Notes: generated by a model not told the origin, from the letters alone. Shown: positions 43,328 through 53,931, counted from the first letter of the stretch. The stretch is DNA of 58,498 bases from Methylocystis sp. (GCF_021731785.1 NZ_JAKFWS010000044.1:1-58498), one strand, 5' to 3'. Program-made: numbers and translations.

Positions 43328-44347
43328 TCAATAATGCTCCTCGAATCTCTTCGCGAGATCGTCGATGTTCTCCGGCGGCCAGCCAGGCACTTCCATGCCG
43401 AGATGCAGCCCCATCTGCGCCAGCACCTCCTTGATCTCGTTCAAGGACTTGCGGCCGAAGTTCGGCGTGCGCAGCATTTCGGCTTCCGATTTCTGGATGA
43501 GGTCGCCGATATAGACGATATTGTCGTTCTTCAAGCAGTTCGCCGAACGCACCGAAAGCTCCAGCTCGTCGACCTTCTTGAGCAGCGCCGGATTGAAGGC
43601 GAGCTGCGGGATCGACGGGGCCGCCTCCTCGCGGCGCGGCTCCTCGAAATTGACGAAGACGTTGAGCTGGTCCTGCAGAATGCGCGCCGAAAAGGCGAGC
43701 GCGTCTTCGGGACTCATCGCGCCGTTGGTTTCGAGCGTCAGCGTCAACTTGTCATAGTCAAGCACCTGGCCTTCGCGGGTGTTCTCGACGCGATAGCTGA
43801 CCTTCTTGACCGGCGAATACAGGCTATCGATCGGAATGAGGCCGATCGGCGCGTCTTCAGCGCGGTTGCGGTCGGCAGGCGCATAGCCCTTGCCGGTCGC
43901 GATGGTGAACTCGATGCGAATCTCGGCGCCCTCGTCGAGCGTGCAGATGACGAGCTCCGGATTAAGGATCTGGACGTCGCCCGACGTCTGGATGTCGCCG
44001 GCGGCGACGACTCCCGGTCCGGTCTTCTTGAGCGTCAGACGCTTGACGCCCTCGCCCTGATATTTGATGGCGATGTCCTTGATGTTGAGGACGATGTCGG
44101 TCACGTCCTCGCGTACGCCAGGGATCGACGAGAATTCATGCAGCACCCCGTCGATGTGAATCGACGTGATCGCCGCGCCCTGCAAGGACGACAGCAGGAT
44201 GCGGCGAAGGGCGTTGCCGAGCGTCACGCCAAAGCCCCGCTCCAACGGCTCGGCGACGGCCGTCGCCACACGCTTCGGATCGTCTCCGGCCGTGACGTCG
44301 AGCTTGTTCGGCTTGATGAGTTCCTGCCAGTTCTTCTGGATGCTCAC
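43328..44347 (-). CDS. rpoA: RNA polymerase alpha subunit
   Basis: 339 residues. The N-terminal dimerisation domain includes [21 protein letters not shown]; the C-terminal domain ends with [16 protein letters not shown] and [13 protein letters not shown], which bind UP elements and activators. It is the platform for polymerase assembly. It lies between rpsK and rplQ in the standard alpha operon order. Confidence 0.98.
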   Translation of the reverse strand: MSIQKNWQELIKPNKLDVTAGDDPKRVATAVAEPLERGFGVTLGNALRRILLSSLQGAAITSIHIDGVLHEFSSIPGVREDVTDIVLNIKDIAIKYQGEGVKRLTLKKTGPGVVAAGDIQTSGDVQILNPELVICTLDEGAEIRIEFTIATGKGYAPADRNRAEDAPIGLIPIDSLYSPVKKVSYRVENTREGQVLDYDKLTLTLETNGAMSPEDALAFSARILQDQLNVFVNFEEPRREEAAPSIPQLAFNPALLKKVDELELSVRSANCLKNDNIVYIGDLIQKSEAEMLRTPNFGRKSLNEIKEVLAQMGLHLGMEVPGWPPENIDDLAKRFEEHY

Positions 44348-44435
44348 TTGGAGGCCTTTCCTTGAAGCTCCTGAACGCGGCGTCGGGACATGTGTCGCGC
44401 GCCGCGCGAAATCAATCGGGCGATCTGAAATAGCC

Positions 44436-44825
44436 TCAGACGCGGCGGCGCTTGCGCGGCCGGCAGCCGTTGTGGGGAATCGGCGTTACGTCGCGGATCG
44501 ACGTGACGGTGAAGCCCGCCGCCTGCAACGCGCGCAGCGCCGACTCGCGGCCGGAGCCCGGGCCTGAGACTTCCACTTCGAGCGTGCGCACGCCGTGCTC
44601 GCCGGCCTTGCGGGCGGCGTCTTCGGCGGCCATCTGCGCCGCGTAGGGCGTCGATTTGCGCGAGCCCTTGAAGCCCATCGACCCCGCCGAGGACCACGAC
44701 ACGGTGTTGCCCTGTGCGTCGGTGATGGTGATCATGGTGTTGTTGAACGTCGAATTCACATGCGCGACGCCGGAAACGATGTTCTTGCGCTCGCGGCGAC
44801 GAACGCGCGTTGTGTCTTTGGCCAT
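44436..44825 (-). CDS. rpsK: Ribosomal protein S11
   Basis: 129 residues with the N-terminal [20 protein letters not shown], the loop [19 protein letters not shown] and the C-terminal [21 protein letters not shown]11 is on the 30S platform near the E site. The order rpsM-rpsK-rpoA is conserved. Confidence 0.98.
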   Translation of the reverse strand: MAKDTTRVRRRERKNIVSGVAHVNSTFNNTMITITDAQGNTVSWSSAGSMGFKGSRKSTPYAAQMAAEDAARKAGEHGVRTLEVEVSGPGSGRESALRALQAAGFTVTSIRDVTPIPHNGCRPRKRRRV

Positions 44826-44881
44826 TGTTCAGTTTGCCTTTCGATATCGACGCCGCCGTAATTCCAGCGGCTCCACCTGAT

Positions 44882-44950
44882 GGGGCAATCGGCAGGTCGG
44901 CAGTCGGCAATCGGGGTCCGACTGCCCAAGCCCGACTGGCCGAAGCCCCG
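44882..44950. repeat. Spacer repeat between rpsM and rpsK
   Basis: Second copy of the GCAGTCGG-type spacer repeat. It contains TCCGACTGCCCAAGCCCGAC from 44917, one mismatch from the copy at 43296, and inverted pairs that form a stem with the upstream GGTCGGCAGTCGG. Confidence 0.6.
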
Positions 44951-44953
44951 GAA

Positions 44954-45322
44954 TTATTTCTTCTTGCCGGCGATCGGCTTCGCCTTGCCCTTGCGGGTGC
45001 GGGCGTTGGTGTGCGTGCGCTGGCCACGCACGGGCAATTGCCGGCGATGGCGCAAACCGCGATAGCAGCCAAGGTCCATCAGGCGCTTGATATTGATCGA
45101 CACTTCGCGGCGCAAATCGCCCTCGACCATGTAATCGCGGTCGATGGTCTCGCGAATTTGCAGCACTTCCGCGTCGGTGAGCTGCGCCACGCGCCGCTCC
45201 GACGGAATGCTCACCTTCTCGCAAATCTCCGCCGCCTTCTTGGGGCCGATGCCGTGGATATATTGGAGCGCGATGACGACGCGCTTGTTCGTCGGTATAT
45301 TGACGCCTGCAATTCGGGCCAC
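44954..45322 (-). CDS. rpsM: Ribosomal protein S13
   Basis: 122 residues. [20 protein letters not shown] opens the protein and the C-terminal [17 protein letters not shown] is the tail that reaches towards the P-site tRNA. S13 forms intersubunit bridges and contacts tRNA. Upstream is a long spacer and the decayed LprI-like gene rather than adk directly. Confidence 0.98.
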   Translation of the reverse strand: MARIAGVNIPTNKRVVIALQYIHGIGPKKAAEICEKVSIPSERRVAQLTDAEVLQIRETIDRDYMVEGDLRREVSINIKRLMDLGCYRGLRHRRQLPVRGQRTHTNARTRKGKAKPIAGKKK

Positions 45323-45605
45323 TGTGCCTCTCCATTAGGGGGAGCTGTCGCTCCCAAGTTGGCGCCCGCGTCCGGTGGAGCCCGGCCCTTGCGGACGGCT
45401 GCGAACCGTTTTCATACGAAAACGGGCTCCGCCCCCCAAGCCGGGAGCCGGAGCCGCCTGTTCAACAACGTGAAGACGATTTACTTAGGGGGGATTGGCC
45501 AAAGGGTCAAGCGGCTTCGCACAAATATCGGCGGCGCGGACAGGCATCATGCGCCAGCCAAAATAACCCTCCGGCAAAATCCGAGCGGTTCGCCGCGATT
45601 TCGCA

Positions 45606-46019
45606 CTATTTCGCCGGAAACGGACAGGAGAGATCGCCCTCCTTACATTTGAGATAACGCTTGAAGTCCTTGATGCGACTGACAGTTTAGCCGGTTAAGG
45701 AAGACGTGGTGACGGTGGTGTTGAAGCTTCCATCGGTCTTGGAGCCGACGAGCGCACATTCGGCCTCCCGAAAGGCGATCCATGCTCTCTGCGCGGCGAC
45801 GAGAGCCGTGTGTGTATCGGCCCAATCAGCGCCCGCTTGTTTCACGCGGCCGATTAGCTGCTGATAGAGGAGGTTGAGTTCGTCGTCGGCCCGCTTGTAG
45901 GACTTGGCCAAGCATTCGTTCATGCTGGCCATATCGGAAGCCTTGTTGCATTCCTCGGCTTGGGCAATCGACGCGGCAGCGATCGTGGTCAGCCCGAGTA
46001 GGAAAAGCCAGGCCCGCAT
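45606..46019 (-). pseudogene. LprI/DUF1311-like lysozyme-inhibitor gene with two indels
   Basis: Signal peptide (MRAWLFLLGLTTIAAASIAQA) followed by a DUF1311 domain with ECNKASDMASMNECL and ALVAAQRAWIAFREAECAL. After GSFNTTVTTS the frame reads SLTG and stops (TAA at 45687). The family sequence CLNRLTVSRIKDFKRYL can be restored by adding one base at about 45700 (TGC Cys codon read as TC) and removing one A at about 45685; it then runs to a TAG at 45606. Two compensating indels thus remove a conserved Cys and create the early stop. A 110-residue truncated form is still encoded. Related proteins bind lysozyme. Confidence 0.75.
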
Positions 46020-46337
46020 AAATACTCTCTAGCTGGCGAACGTCGCCGACCGGCGTAAATGAATGAGGGCCGCAAGCGTGGGCTGCCGCGATCGTCAAGG
46101 CGGCCACGCAATATTTTGGCTGGCGACATCAGGCCGACAACGCCTGCAAAAAAATCCCAGCCCCGCCAAGATTGTGAGCGCTTGCGCCTCGAGCGCTTGC
46201 GCGCAAAGTCCCATAGCCCGAGATCGGCGGCAAAGCCGCGCGCGCATGATCGACCGCCTGGCGCGAATAGGGCCGACGCAACAGCAGGGCCAATCAGCCA
46301 TTCGTGTAACCGAGAATAAACCGTTGACGCGCCAGAG
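46020..46337. other. Spacer between the LprI-like gene and adk
   Basis: 318 bp without a supported gene. Overlapping open frames on both strands have no recognisable domain or good ribosome binding site. A long minus-strand frame across 46000-46320 was considered, but it lacks a convincing start. Confidence 0.4.
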
Positions 46338-46937
46338 CTAGCCGCGAACGACCGCCGCGCCGACAAGCGCGCGGTCGATCGCCGCCGACACCTCATCGAT
46401 CGGCGCCATGCCGTCAATCTTGGTCAATTGGCTGCGCCCGGCGTAATGGGCCGACACGGGCGCGGTCTGGGCGCGATAGGCTTCGAGCCGCGTCTTGAAG
46501 CTTTCCGGATTGTCGTCGGCGCGCACCGCGCCGCCAGCGGCGACGGTCTCTTCCACCCGCTTGCGCATCCTCTCGACGAGCGCCCCCTCGTCGACAGCGA
46601 GTTCGAGCACGGCGTCGAGCGACAGGCCCCTGCGGTCAAGCAGCTGCTGCAGCGCCTCGGCCTGGGCTACGGTGCGCGGAAAGCCGTCGAGGATAAATCC
46701 CTTGGCGCAGTCCGGCGAATCCAGCCGTTCGTCGATCAAGCCGATCACGACCGCGTCCGGCACCAGAGCGCCGGCGTCCATGATCTCCTTGGCCTTGAGC
46801 CCAATCGGCGTTTTCGCGGCGACCGCGGCGCGCAATATGTCGCCCGTCGAAAGCTGCTGCACGCCATGCCTTTCGACCAGGCGCGCGGCCTGCGTTCCCT
46901 TGCCGGCCCCGGGCGGACCGAGCAGCACCAGCCTCAT
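46338..46937 (-). CDS. adk: Adenylate kinase
   Basis: 199 residues. The P-loop [11 protein letters not shown] is at residues 7-17, the AMP-binding segment [10 protein letters not shown] follows, and the [10 protein letters not shown] motif is present. The LID is the short form without zinc cysteines. It equilibrates ATP, ADP and AMP. Its ATG overlaps the secY stop by 4 nt, the usual secY-adk arrangement. Confidence 0.97.
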   Translation of the reverse strand: MRLVLLGPPGAGKGTQAARLVERHGVQQLSTGDILRAAVAAKTPIGLKAKEIMDAGALVPDAVVIGLIDERLDSPDCAKGFILDGFPRTVAQAEALQQLLDRRGLSLDAVLELAVDEGALVERMRKRVEETVAAGGAVRADDNPESFKTRLEAYRAQTAPVSAHYAGRSQLTKIDGMAPIDEVSAAIDRALVGAAVVRG

Positions 46938-48274
46938 CGCGCGCGCTTCCCGCCGCGAAGCTTGGCCTTGCGGATCAGCCCCTCATATTGCTGCGCCTGC
47001 ATGTGGCCGTGAATCTGCGACACCGTGTCCATGGTGACGCTAACGACGATGAGCAGCGATGTGCCGCCGAAATAGAACGGCAGGTTGGCGTAGGCGACCA
47101 GCGCTTCCGGGATGAGACAGATCACCGCCAGATAAGCGGCGCCGAGCACGGTGATTCGCATCAGAACTTCGTCGATGAATTTCGCGGTGCGTTCGCCGGG
47201 GCGAATGCCGGGCAGGAAGCCGCCATGCTTCTTGAGATTGTCCGCAGTCTCGACGGGATTGAACACGATCGCCGTATAGAAGAAGGCGAAGAAGACAATC
47301 AATCCGACATAGGCGAGCATATACAGCGGCCGGCCGTGGCCGAAATAGGCGGAAATCGTCGCGAAAATGCTTTCGCTGCCGGTCGATTGATAGAAATTCG
47401 CCACCGTCGTCGGCAGAAGCAGCAGCGACGAGGCGAAAATCGGCGGAATGACGCCGGAAGTGTTGAGCTTCAGCGGCAGGAAGGACGTCTGTCCCTCATA
47501 CACTCTGTTGCCGTGCTGGCGCTTGGGATAGGTGATCAGCAGGCGCCGCTGCGCGCGCTCCATGAAGACGATGAAGGCGACGACGGCCAAGGACATGACG
47601 ATCACGCCGATGATCAGCCCGGTCGAGATCGCGCCTTGGCGCCCCAACTCCAGCGTCGACACGATCGCTGACGGGAAGGCGGCGACGATGCCGGCGAAGA
47701 TGATCAGCGATGACCCGTTGCCGATGCCGCGCGAGGTGATCTGCTCGCCAAGCCACATCAGAAACATCGTGCCGCCGACAAGCGTCACGACGGTGGTGAT
47801 GCGGAAGAAAATTCCCGGATCGGTGACCACGCCCTGCTGGCCCTCAAGCCCGATCGCCATGGCGTAGGCCTGGAACGTCGCCAGCGCGACGGTCAGGTAG
47901 CGCGTGTATTGATTGAGGACCTTGCGGCCCTGCTCGCCCTCTTTTTTCAGCGACTCGAGCGTCGGGATGACCGACGTCAGCAGCTGGATGATAATCGAGG
48001 CCGAAATATACGGCATGATGTTGAGCGCGAAGATCGCGCGGCGCTGCACGGCGCCGCCCGCGAACATGTTGAAGAGCTCCAGCATGCCTTTCGACTGGCC
48101 GAAGAAGCTTTTCGCGAAGGCTTCCGGATCGATGCCCGGCAGCGGGATGTATGTGCCGAGACGATAGACGATCAGCGCGCCCAGCGTGAACAGGATGCGC
48201 TTCTTCAATTCCTCGGATTTGCCGAAGGCGGAGAGATTGACGTTGGCCGCGAGCTGCTCGGCTGCCGATGCCAT
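46934..48274 (-). CDS. secY: Protein translocase subunit SecY
   Basis: 446 residues from the ATG at 48274 (MASAAEQLA); the open frame to 48403 runs into the spacer. Ten membrane helices with the plug-region [15 protein letters not shown], the lateral-gate [12 protein letters not shown] and the cytosolic loop [16 protein letters not shown]. It forms the protein-conducting channel with SecE and SecG. It lies after rplO at the end of the spc operon. Confidence 0.97.
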   Translation of the reverse strand: MASAAEQLAANVNLSAFGKSEELKKRILFTLGALIVYRLGTYIPLPGIDPEAFAKSFFGQSKGMLELFNMFAGGAVQRRAIFALNIMPYISASIIIQLLTSVIPTLESLKKEGEQGRKVLNQYTRYLTVALATFQAYAMAIGLEGQQGVVTDPGIFFRITTVVTLVGGTMFLMWLGEQITSRGIGNGSSLIIFAGIVAAFPSAIVSTLELGRQGAISTGLIIGVIVMSLAVVAFIVFMERAQRRLLITYPKRQHGNRVYEGQTSFLPLKLNTSGVIPPIFASSLLLLPTTVANFYQSTGSESIFATISAYFGHGRPLYMLAYVGLIVFFAFFYTAIVFNPVETADNLKKHGGFLPGIRPGERTAKFIDEVLMRITVLGAAYLAVICLIPEALVAYANLPFYFGGTSLLIVVSVTMDTVSQIHGHMQAQQYEGLIRKAKLRGGKRAR

Positions 48275-48392
48275 GAAGGAACTCCCCTGTCGCGCCGCTG
48301 TTGACGCGACGCATTTTGTTGGGCGGCGACTCAAGCGAGCGGTTCGCGCGAGGTTCGCCCGCTCCGTTTGGAGCGACTGATATAAAACAGCG

Positions 48393-48414
48393 CGGCCGCT
48401 CATGCGAAAGCGGC
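48393..48414 (-). terminator. Hairpin in the rplO-secY spacer
   Basis: GGCCGCT at 48393-48399 pairs with AGCGGCC at 48408-48414. It lies just after rplO on the minus strand and could slow the polymerase or act in attenuation, but there is no following U-run in the direction of transcription, so full termination is unlikely. Confidence 0.35.
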
Positions 48415-48427
48415 CACGGTTTTTGCT

Positions 48428-48904
48428 TTACGCCGCGGGCGTCTCGCCGGCGAGAAGTTTCACGGAGCCGCCTGCGCCCTCGATGGCGGCGACCGCCGAC
48501 TTCGAGGCCGCCGCGACCTCGAAGGCGAGCTTGGCCTTCAACTCGCCCTGGCCGAGAATCTTGACGCCGTCGCGCGCCTTCGTGACGACGCCCGCCGCAA
48601 GCAGCGCGTCGAGCGTCACCGGCGCATTGGCGTCGAGCTTGCCGGCGTCGACCGCCTGCTGAACGCGCCCGAGATTGACCTCGTTATAGTCGATCGAGAA
48701 CGGATTGTAGAAGCCGCGCTTGGGCAGGCGGCGATGCAGCGGCATCTGGCCGCCCTCGAAGCCCTTGATTGCGACGCCGGCGCGCGCCTTCTGACCCTTG
48801 ACGCCGCGGCCGCCGGTCTTGCCCTTGCCGGAGCCGATGCCGCGGCCGACGCGCATGCGGTTCTTGCTTGCGCCCGAATTGTCGGAAAGTTCGTTGAGTT
48901 TCAT
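48428..48904 (-). CDS. rplO: Ribosomal protein L15
   Basis: 158 residues. The start [20 protein letters not shown] and the glycine-rich [22 protein letters not shown] are characteristic; [18 protein letters not shown] follows. It is a late-assembly protein of the 50S subunit. 10 nt after rpmD. Confidence 0.97.
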   Translation of the reverse strand: MKLNELSDNSGASKNRMRVGRGIGSGKGKTGGRGVKGQKARAGVAIKGFEGGQMPLHRRLPKRGFYNPFSIDYNEVNLGRVQQAVDAGKLDANAPVTLDALLAAGVVTKARDGVKILGQGELKAKLAFEVAAASKSAVAAIEGAGGSVKLLAGETPAA

Positions 48905-48914
48905 GGCCGCGTCC

Positions 48915-49124
48915 TCACTTCCCGCCGACGGTTTTACCGTCGACGATTTTAACGAGATGCGCCACCTTGGCGATCATCCCGCGCACGGCCGGCGTGTCTT
49001 CCAGCGTCCGGCGGCGGCCGATGCGCGTCAGGCCGAGGCCGAGAAGCGTGCGGCGCTGGCGCTCGGGACGGCCGATCGGGCTGCCGGTCTGCTCGACGAC
49101 GATCTGCTGCTTGCTCTTCGTCAT
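48915..49124 (-). CDS. rpmD: Ribosomal protein L30
   Basis: 69 residues containing [21 protein letters not shown] and the C-terminal [15 protein letters not shown]30 is a small 50S protein with the order rpsE-rpmD-rplO conserved in bacteria. The N-terminus is slightly longer than in E. coli. Confidence 0.95.
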   Translation of the reverse strand: MTKSKQQIVVEQTGSPIGRPERQRRTLLGLGLTRIGRRRTLEDTPAVRGMIAKVAHLVKIVDGKTVGGK

Positions 49125-49135
49125 GGCTCGTCTCC

Positions 49136-49705
49136 TTACGCGTCGACGGCGTCGGCGTCGACGCCCTGACGGCGCGACTGCAGCACCGAAACTTTGAGCG
49201 AACGGCGCGCCGCGACCAAGCGCGGCGAGTCTTCGCGCCCCAGAGCGTTAAAGGTCGCGCGGATCATGTTGTAGGGATTTGAAGACCCCTGGCTCTTCGC
49301 CACGACGTCGTGCATGCCGAGCGTCTCGAAGACGGCGCGCATCGGCCCGCCGGCGATGATGCCCGTGCCCGCCGGCGCCGCGCGAAGAATGACGCGGCCC
49401 GCGCCATGGCGGCCCTGCACGTCATGATGCAGCGTGCGGCCTTCGCGCAGCGGCACGCGGATCAACGCGCGCTTCGCCGCTTCCGTCGCCTTGCGGATCG
49501 CTTCAGGCACTTCGCGCGCCTTGCCGTGTCCGTAGCCGACGCGGCCCTTCTGGTCGCCGACGACAACAAGCGCGGCGAAGCCGAAACGCCGACCGCCCTT
49601 CACCACTTTGGCGACGCGATTGATATGGACCAGCCTATCCACAAATTCGCTGTCGCCGTCACGATCCCGATCGCGGCCGCGGCCGCCTTCTCCTTCACGC
49701 GCCAT
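49136..49705 (-). CDS. rpsE: Ribosomal protein S5
   Basis: 189 residues from the ATG at 49705 with GGAAGAG as ribosome binding site; an in-frame GTG at 49720 is less likely. The [20 protein letters not shown] region and [22 protein letters not shown] are diagnostic. S5 lines the mRNA entry channel and affects fidelity. The Arg/Asp/Gly-rich N-terminal stretch (residues 1-18) is typical of alphaproteobacteria. Confidence 0.97.
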   Translation of the reverse strand: MAREGEGGRGRDRDRDGDSEFVDRLVHINRVAKVVKGGRRFGFAALVVVGDQKGRVGYGHGKAREVPEAIRKATEAAKRALIRVPLREGRTLHHDVQGRHGAGRVILRAAPAGTGIIAGGPMRAVFETLGMHDVVAKSQGSSNPYNMIRATFNALGREDSPRLVAARRSLKVSVLQSRRQGVDADAVDA

Positions 49706-49757
49706 TTTCTCTTCCGTCACTTACGCAACGCATCGCCGCGCCGCTCGCTTCGTTTCA

Positions 49758-49784
49758 TCCCTCTCCCGCGAGCGGGAGAAGGGA
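49758..49784. repeat. Short palindrome in the rplR-rpsE spacer
   Basis: CTCCCGCGAGCGGGAG forms a compact hairpin between rplR and rpsE, of the CTCTCCCG...CGGGAGAG kind found in many alphaproteobacterial intergenic spacers. It follows the rplR stop, which lies to the right on this strand. Confidence 0.45.
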
Positions 49785-49785
49785 C

Positions 49786-50148
49786 TTAAAATTCCAGCCC
49801 GCCCTCGCGGGCGCCGTCGGCCAGCGCCTTGACGCGGCCGTGATACATGTAAGCGCCGCGGTCGAACACGACCGCCTTGACGCCCTTGGCGACAGCGCGC
49901 TCGGCGAGGAGCTTGCCGACGACCTTCGCCGCTTCAACGTCCGCGCCGGTCTTCAGACCTTCGCGGTTCGCCTTCTCGAGCGATGAGGCGGCGACGATCG
50001 TCGCGCCCTTTTCGTCGTCGATGATCTGCGCATAGATCTGCTTCGATGAGCGAAACACCGACAGACGCAACCGTCCGTAGGCGCGCTCGCGGATCGCCTT
50101 GCGCACGCGCGCTTTGCGACGCTCTTCGATCTTCGTGTCCCTGGCCAT
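49786..50148 (-). CDS. rplR: Ribosomal protein L18
   Basis: 120 residues: [20 protein letters not shown] binds 5S rRNA, and [29 protein letters not shown] is the usual C-terminus. With L5 it carries 5S rRNA into the large subunit. Order rplF-rplR-rpsE is conserved. Confidence 0.97.
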   Translation of the reverse strand: MARDTKIEERRKARVRKAIRERAYGRLRLSVFRSSKQIYAQIIDDEKGATIVAASSLEKANREGLKTGADVEAAKVVGKLLAERAVAKGVKAVVFDRGAYMYHGRVKALADGAREGGLEF

Positions 50149-50225
50149 AACGGCGATCCTTATCGTTCCTTAAGCGCTTTCGACGGCGATCGCGGCATTT
50201 GCTTTCGCCGGAAAGGGCTATTGCC

Positions 50226-50759
50226 TTACTTCTTCTTGCCTTCCTTACGGAAGATGAATTCATTGGCGTATTTGACGCCCTTGCCCTTATAGGGCTCGGG
50301 CGCGCGCAGCGCGCGAATCTCGGCGGCGACCTGTCCGACCTGGTGCCTGTCCATGCCGCTGATGGTGATTTCCGTCGGCTTTGGCGTCGCGATCGCGATG
50401 CCGGCCGGGATCGGATAGTTCACGTCATGCGAATAGCCGAGCGCGAGCTGCAGCGTCTTTCCCTGCACCGCGGCGCGATAGCCGACGCCGGTGATCTCAA
50501 GCTTCTTCTCAAAGCCCGTGGTCACGCCGACGACGATATTGTTGATCTGGGCGCGCGCCGTGCCCCACAGCGCGCGCGCGCGCTTGGTTCCATTGCGCGG
50601 GTCGACCGTGATCGCGTTATCCTGCTGGACGACGGAAACCTCGTCGGGAGCCAGGAACTCCAGCTGACCCTTCGCGCCCTTCACCTGCACAAGCTGACCC
50701 TCCACCTTGGCGGTGACGCCGGCGGGAACGACGACAGGCTTCTTGCCGATACGAGACAT
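50226..50759 (-). CDS. rplF: Ribosomal protein L6
   Basis: 177 residues. [20 protein letters not shown] begins the first of two similar domains; the C-terminal signature [11 protein letters not shown] is intact. L6 lies near the factor-binding site of the 50S subunit. It is 33 bp downstream of rpsH. Confidence 0.98.
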   Translation of the reverse strand: MSRIGKKPVVVPAGVTAKVEGQLVQVKGAKGQLEFLAPDEVSVVQQDNAITVDPRNGTKRARALWGTARAQINNIVVGVTTGFEKKLEITGVGYRAAVQGKTLQLALGYSHDVNYPIPAGIAIATPKPTEITISGMDRHQVGQVAAEIRALRAPEPYKGKGVKYANEFIFRKEGKKK

Positions 50760-50792
50760 GGTTGCAAATCCTGTTTGATGAGGCGCAAAGGT

Positions 50793-51191
50793 CTAGAAGA
50801 CCTTGCACAGCACCTCGCCGCCGACATTGTTTTCGCGCGCCGCGTGATCGGCCATGACGCCCTTGGGAGTCGACACGATAGTGACGCCGAGGCCGTTCGC
50901 CACGCGCGGCACCGCGCCGACCGCCGCATAGACCCGGCGGCCCGGACGCGACACGCGTTCGATCTGCCTGATCACCGGTTCGCCATCGAAATATTTCAGT
51001 TCGATCTCGAATTCGGTGCGGCCGTTGCCAAAGTCGGTGCTGCTATAGCCGCGGATATAGCCCTCGTCCTTCAACACGTCGAGCACATGCGCGCGGAGCT
51101 TGGAGCCCGGGGAGGACACCTTATCCTTGCGGCGCATCTGCGCATTGCGGATGCGGGTGAGGAGATCGCCCAACGGATCGTTGATCGCCAT
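50793..51191 (-). CDS. rpsH: Ribosomal protein S8
   Basis: 132 residues: [20 protein letters not shown] at the start and [19 protein letters not shown] near the C-terminus. S8 binds 16S rRNA early in assembly and in E. coli also represses spc operon translation. Spacing of 12 bp to rpsN. Confidence 0.98.
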   Translation of the reverse strand: MAINDPLGDLLTRIRNAQMRRKDKVSSPGSKLRAHVLDVLKDEGYIRGYSSTDFGNGRTEFEIELKYFDGEPVIRQIERVSRPGRRVYAAVGAVPRVANGLGVTIVSTPKGVMADHAARENNVGGEVLCKVF

Positions 51192-51203
51192 CTATTGGTC
51201 TCC

Positions 51204-51509
51204 TTACCAGCTCGACTTCACGAGGCCGGGCACGAGGCCGCGGGACCCGAGTTCGCGCAGCGCAATGCGCGACATTTTCAGCTTGCGATAAAAGGCGCGC
51301 GGACGGCCCGACACTTCGCAGCGGTTGCGCACCCGAACGGGCGCCGAATTGCGCGGCAGCTCGGCCAGCTTGAGACGCGCCTCGAACTGCTCTTCGACGC
51401 TCAGCGCCTTGTCCGTCGCGGCCGCCTTCAGCCGCGCGCGCCGCCCCGCGTAGGACTTCACGAGCCTTTGCTTCCGCTTGTTGTTCTCAATCGCGCTTTT
51501 CTTCGCCAT
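51204..51509 (-). CDS. rpsN: Ribosomal protein S14 (non-zinc form)
   Basis: 101 residues, the long form without the CxxC zinc sites. The signature [20 protein letters not shown] and the end [15 protein letters not shown] are diagnostic. It helps shape the 30S head. It lies between rplE and rpsH. Confidence 0.98.
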   Translation of the reverse strand: MAKKSAIENNKRKQRLVKSYAGRRARLKAAATDKALSVEEQFEARLKLAELPRNSAPVRVRNRCEVSGRPRAFYRKLKMSRIALRELGSRGLVPGLVKSSW

Positions 51510-51556
51510 TACCAGTTTCGCCTTTCGGTATCCGCGTTTGAGGAGCCGTTACGCCC

Positions 51557-52258
51557 TCACTGCCGGAACGGGAAATTGAACGCCTTCAGCAAGGCGTGCG
51601 CCTCTTCGTCGGTCTTGGCGGTCGTGCAGACGATCACGTCCATGCCGAGAATTGACTCTGCCTTGTCGTAGTCGATTTCAGGGAACACAATGTGCTCCTT
51701 GATGCCGAGCGCATAATTGCCGCGCCCGTCGAACGACTTCGGATTGAGTCCGCGGAAGTCGCGCACGCGCGGCAAAGCGACGGTGATCAGCCGGTCAAGG
51801 AACTCGTACATCCGCGTCTTGCGCAGCGTCACCTTCGCGCCGATCGGCATGTTCTCGCGCAGCTTGAAGGTCGAGATCGCCTTGCGGGCGCGAGTGACGA
51901 CCGGCTTCTGGCCGGCGATCAGGCCAAGGTCGCTCGCCGCCGAGGTCGCCTTCTTGCTGTCATTGACAGATTCGCCTACGCCCATGTTGAGCACGATCTT
52001 CTCGATCGTCGGCACTTCAAGCGGGTTCTTATAGCCGAACTGCTTGGTGAGCGCCTCGCGCACGACTTCGTCGTAATGTTTCTTCATACGCGGCGTATAG
52101 GACGCGTCGACGGCCGCGACCTTCGCCGGCTTTTCCTTGGCGACGGGCTTTTCGGCGGATTTGGCGGCCTTCTTTTGTTCCTTCGCCGCCGCGCTTTCAG
52201 CGGCGGGCTTTTGAGCCTTGGCGGGCTTTTCGGCCTTGGGCTTCTTTTCCTCAGCCAT
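51557..52258 (-). CDS. rplE: Ribosomal protein L5 with N-terminal extension
   Basis: 233 residues. The normal L5 begins at [20 protein letters not shown] (about residue 51) and includes [20 protein letters not shown]. The first 50 residues are an Ala/Lys/Pro/Glu-rich extension not found in most bacteria, so the protein is about 50 residues longer than E. coli L5. L5 binds 5S rRNA and forms an intersubunit bridge. The start overlaps the rplX stop by 8 nt. Confidence 0.96.
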   Translation of the reverse strand: MAEEKKPKAEKPAKAQKPAAESAAAKEQKKAAKSAEKPVAKEKPAKVAAVDASYTPRMKKHYDEVVREALTKQFGYKNPLEVPTIEKIVLNMGVGESVNDSKKATSAASDLGLIAGQKPVVTRARKAISTFKLRENMPIGAKVTLRKTRMYEFLDRLITVALPRVRDFRGLNPKSFDGRGNYALGIKEHIVFPEIDYDKAESILGMDVIVCTTAKTDEEAHALLKAFNFPFRQ

Positions 52259-52568
52259 CGATCAATTCTCCGGAACGCTTGGCGACGCGGACCTTGCGGC
52301 CATCGTCGAGAATCTTGAATCCGACGCGCGTCGCCTTGCCGTCCTTGGGATCGGCGAGCGCGAGATTCGACAAGTCGATCGACGCGGCCTTGTTGATGAT
52401 GCCGGCTTCGCGATCCTTGGTCTGACGCTGATGGCGCTTGACCATGTTGACGCCGTCGACGACGGCGCGGCGTGCGCTCGGGATCACGCGCAGCACTTCG
52501 CCGCTGCGGCCCTTGTCGCGGCCGGCGAGAACGACGACCTTGTCGCCCTTCTTGATCTTGGCGGCCAT
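52251..52568 (-). CDS. rplX: Ribosomal protein L24
   Basis: 105 residues from the ATG at 52568. The KOW motif ([20 protein letters not shown]) is at residues 7-26. L24 initiates 50S assembly and lies by the exit tunnel. It overlaps the rplN stop by 1 nt and the rplE start by 8 nt. The longer open frame to 52877 is a shadow of rplN. Confidence 0.97.
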   Translation of the reverse strand: MAAKIKKGDKVVVLAGRDKGRSGEVLRVIPSARRAVVDGVNMVKRHQRQTKDREAGIINKAASIDLSNLALADPKDGKATRVGFKILDDGRKVRVAKRSGELIDG

Positions 52569-52936
52569 TACAAAACCTCCGGGGCGAGCGAGATGATCTT
52601 CATGTGGTTCTTGGCGCGCAGCTCGCGCGGCACCGGCCCGAAAATGCGGGTGCCGATCGGCTCTTTCTGATTGTTGATCAGCACCGCGGCGTTCGAATCG
52701 AAACGGATCACGGAGCCGTCCGCGCGCTTGATGTCCTTCGCGGTGCGCACGACGACGGCTTTCAGCACATCGCCCTTCTTCACGCGGCCGCGCGGAATCG
52801 CCTCCTTGATCGACACGACGATGATGTCGCCGACCCCGGCATATTTGCGCTTGGAGCCGCCCAGCACCTTGATGCACATAACGCGGCGCGCGCCGGAGTT
52901 ATCGGCGACGTCGAGATTGGTTTGCATCTGAATCAT
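52568..52936 (-). CDS. rplN: Ribosomal protein L14
   Basis: 122 residues: [20 protein letters not shown] and the C-terminal [24 protein letters not shown]14 contacts 16S rRNA in an intersubunit bridge. First gene of the spc part of the cluster, after rpsQ. Confidence 0.98.
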   Translation of the reverse strand: MIQMQTNLDVADNSGARRVMCIKVLGGSKRKYAGVGDIIVVSIKEAIPRGRVKKGDVLKAVVVRTAKDIKRADGSVIRFDSNAAVLINNQKEPIGTRIFGPVPRELRAKNHMKIISLAPEVL

Positions 52937-53021
52937 GGCCTACCCGCCTTTCGTTCCGGTCTGGTTTCGGCAAGCCCGCTTTGGACTGCGCCGACTTCGT
53001 CCGGACAGTTCGTTTTCCCGA

Positions 53022-53264
53022 CTACGCCTTGGCCGCCTCTTCGACGACCCGCCAGCGCTTCAATTTCGAAATCGGCGCGGTCTCTTCGATCGTCACCGTA
53101 TCGCCCAACTTGAACGCGCCACTTTCGTCATGGGCGTGATAGTTCTTCGTGCGGCGCACCGTCTTCTGAAACAGCGGATGGGTGAAACGGCGTTCGACCT
53201 TCACCACCACGGTCTTGTTCTGCTTGTCGCTGACGACAACGCCCTGGAGAATTCGCTTCGGCAT
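53022..53264 (-). CDS. rpsQ: Ribosomal protein S17
   Basis: 80 residues. [20 protein letters not shown] and the [18 protein letters not shown] region give the S17 OB fold. It binds the 5' domain of 16S rRNA. Six nucleotides separate it from rpmC. Confidence 0.97.
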   Translation of the reverse strand: MPKRILQGVVVSDKQNKTVVVKVERRFTHPLFQKTVRRTKNYHAHDESGAFKLGDTVTIEETAPISKLKRWRVVEEAAKA

Positions 53265-53270
53265 GGCGCT

Positions 53271-53483
53271 TTAACCTTGCTCCTTGACGCGCTTTTGCGC
53301 GGCGATGGTTTTCGCGCGGGCGATGTCGCGACGAACGACGCGCACGCGTGAAGTGTTTTCGAGCTGGCCGGTCGCCCGCTGAAAGCGCAGATTGAACTGC
53401 TCTTTCTTGAGCTTCAGCACTTCGTCATTGAGCTGATCTTCGGTCATCGTCTTGATGTCTGAGAGGCGCTGCCTGGATTTCAT
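53271..53483 (-). CDS. rpmC: Ribosomal protein L29
   Basis: 70 residues from the ATG at 53483 with a GGGGGA ribosome binding site. The helical hairpin [20 protein letters not shown] and the [18 protein letters not shown] motif are typical. L29 sits at the tunnel exit, where it helps dock SRP and trigger factor. Confidence 0.96.
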   Translation of the reverse strand: MKSRQRLSDIKTMTEDQLNDEVLKLKKEQFNLRFQRATGQLENTSRVRVVRRDIARAKTIAAQKRVKEQG

Positions 53484-53493
53484 CACGTCCCCC

Positions 53494-53907
53494 TTATTCA
53501 GCGATGCGTTCGATGAAGCGCGTTTTAATCGGCAACTTCGCGGCGGCGAGCGTCAAGGCCTCGCGCGCCAGCGGCGCCGGCACGCCGTCAATCTCGAACA
53601 TGATGCGGCCGGGCGCGACGCGCACCGCCCAGAATTCCGGAGCGCCTTTGCCCTTGCCCATGCGCACTTCGGTCGGCTTCTTGGAGACCGGCACGTCGGG
53701 GAAGATCCGGATCCAGACGCGGCCGGCGCGCTTCATATGGCGCGTCATGGCGCGGCGCGCGGCTTCGATCTGGCGCGCGGTGACGCGCTCCGGCTCCAGC
53801 GCCTTCAGGCCGAACTGACCGAAGTTCAGCGAGAAGCCCGCCTTGGAGGCGCCACGGATGCGGCCCTTGAAGGCCTTGCGGAACTTGGTGCGTTTGGGTT
53901 GCAGCAT
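53494..53907 (-). CDS. rplP: Ribosomal protein L16
   Basis: 137 residues. [20 protein letters not shown] is the usual start and [18 protein letters not shown] the core motif that contacts the elbow of A-site tRNA. It lies between rpsC and rpmC in the S10 operon order. Confidence 0.98.
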   Translation of the reverse strand: MLQPKRTKFRKAFKGRIRGASKAGFSLNFGQFGLKALEPERVTARQIEAARRAMTRHMKRAGRVWIRIFPDVPVSKKPTEVRMGKGKGAPEFWAVRVAPGRIMFEIDGVPAPLAREALTLAAAKLPIKTRFIERIAE

Positions 53908-53931
53908 GATAGCGCTCTTTAATCTTGTTCG

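Noticed and set aside
46095-46301. Small Cys-containing minus-strand frame between adk and the LprI-like gene
   Set aside because: No ribosome binding site, no recognisable domain and several competing frames over the same bases.
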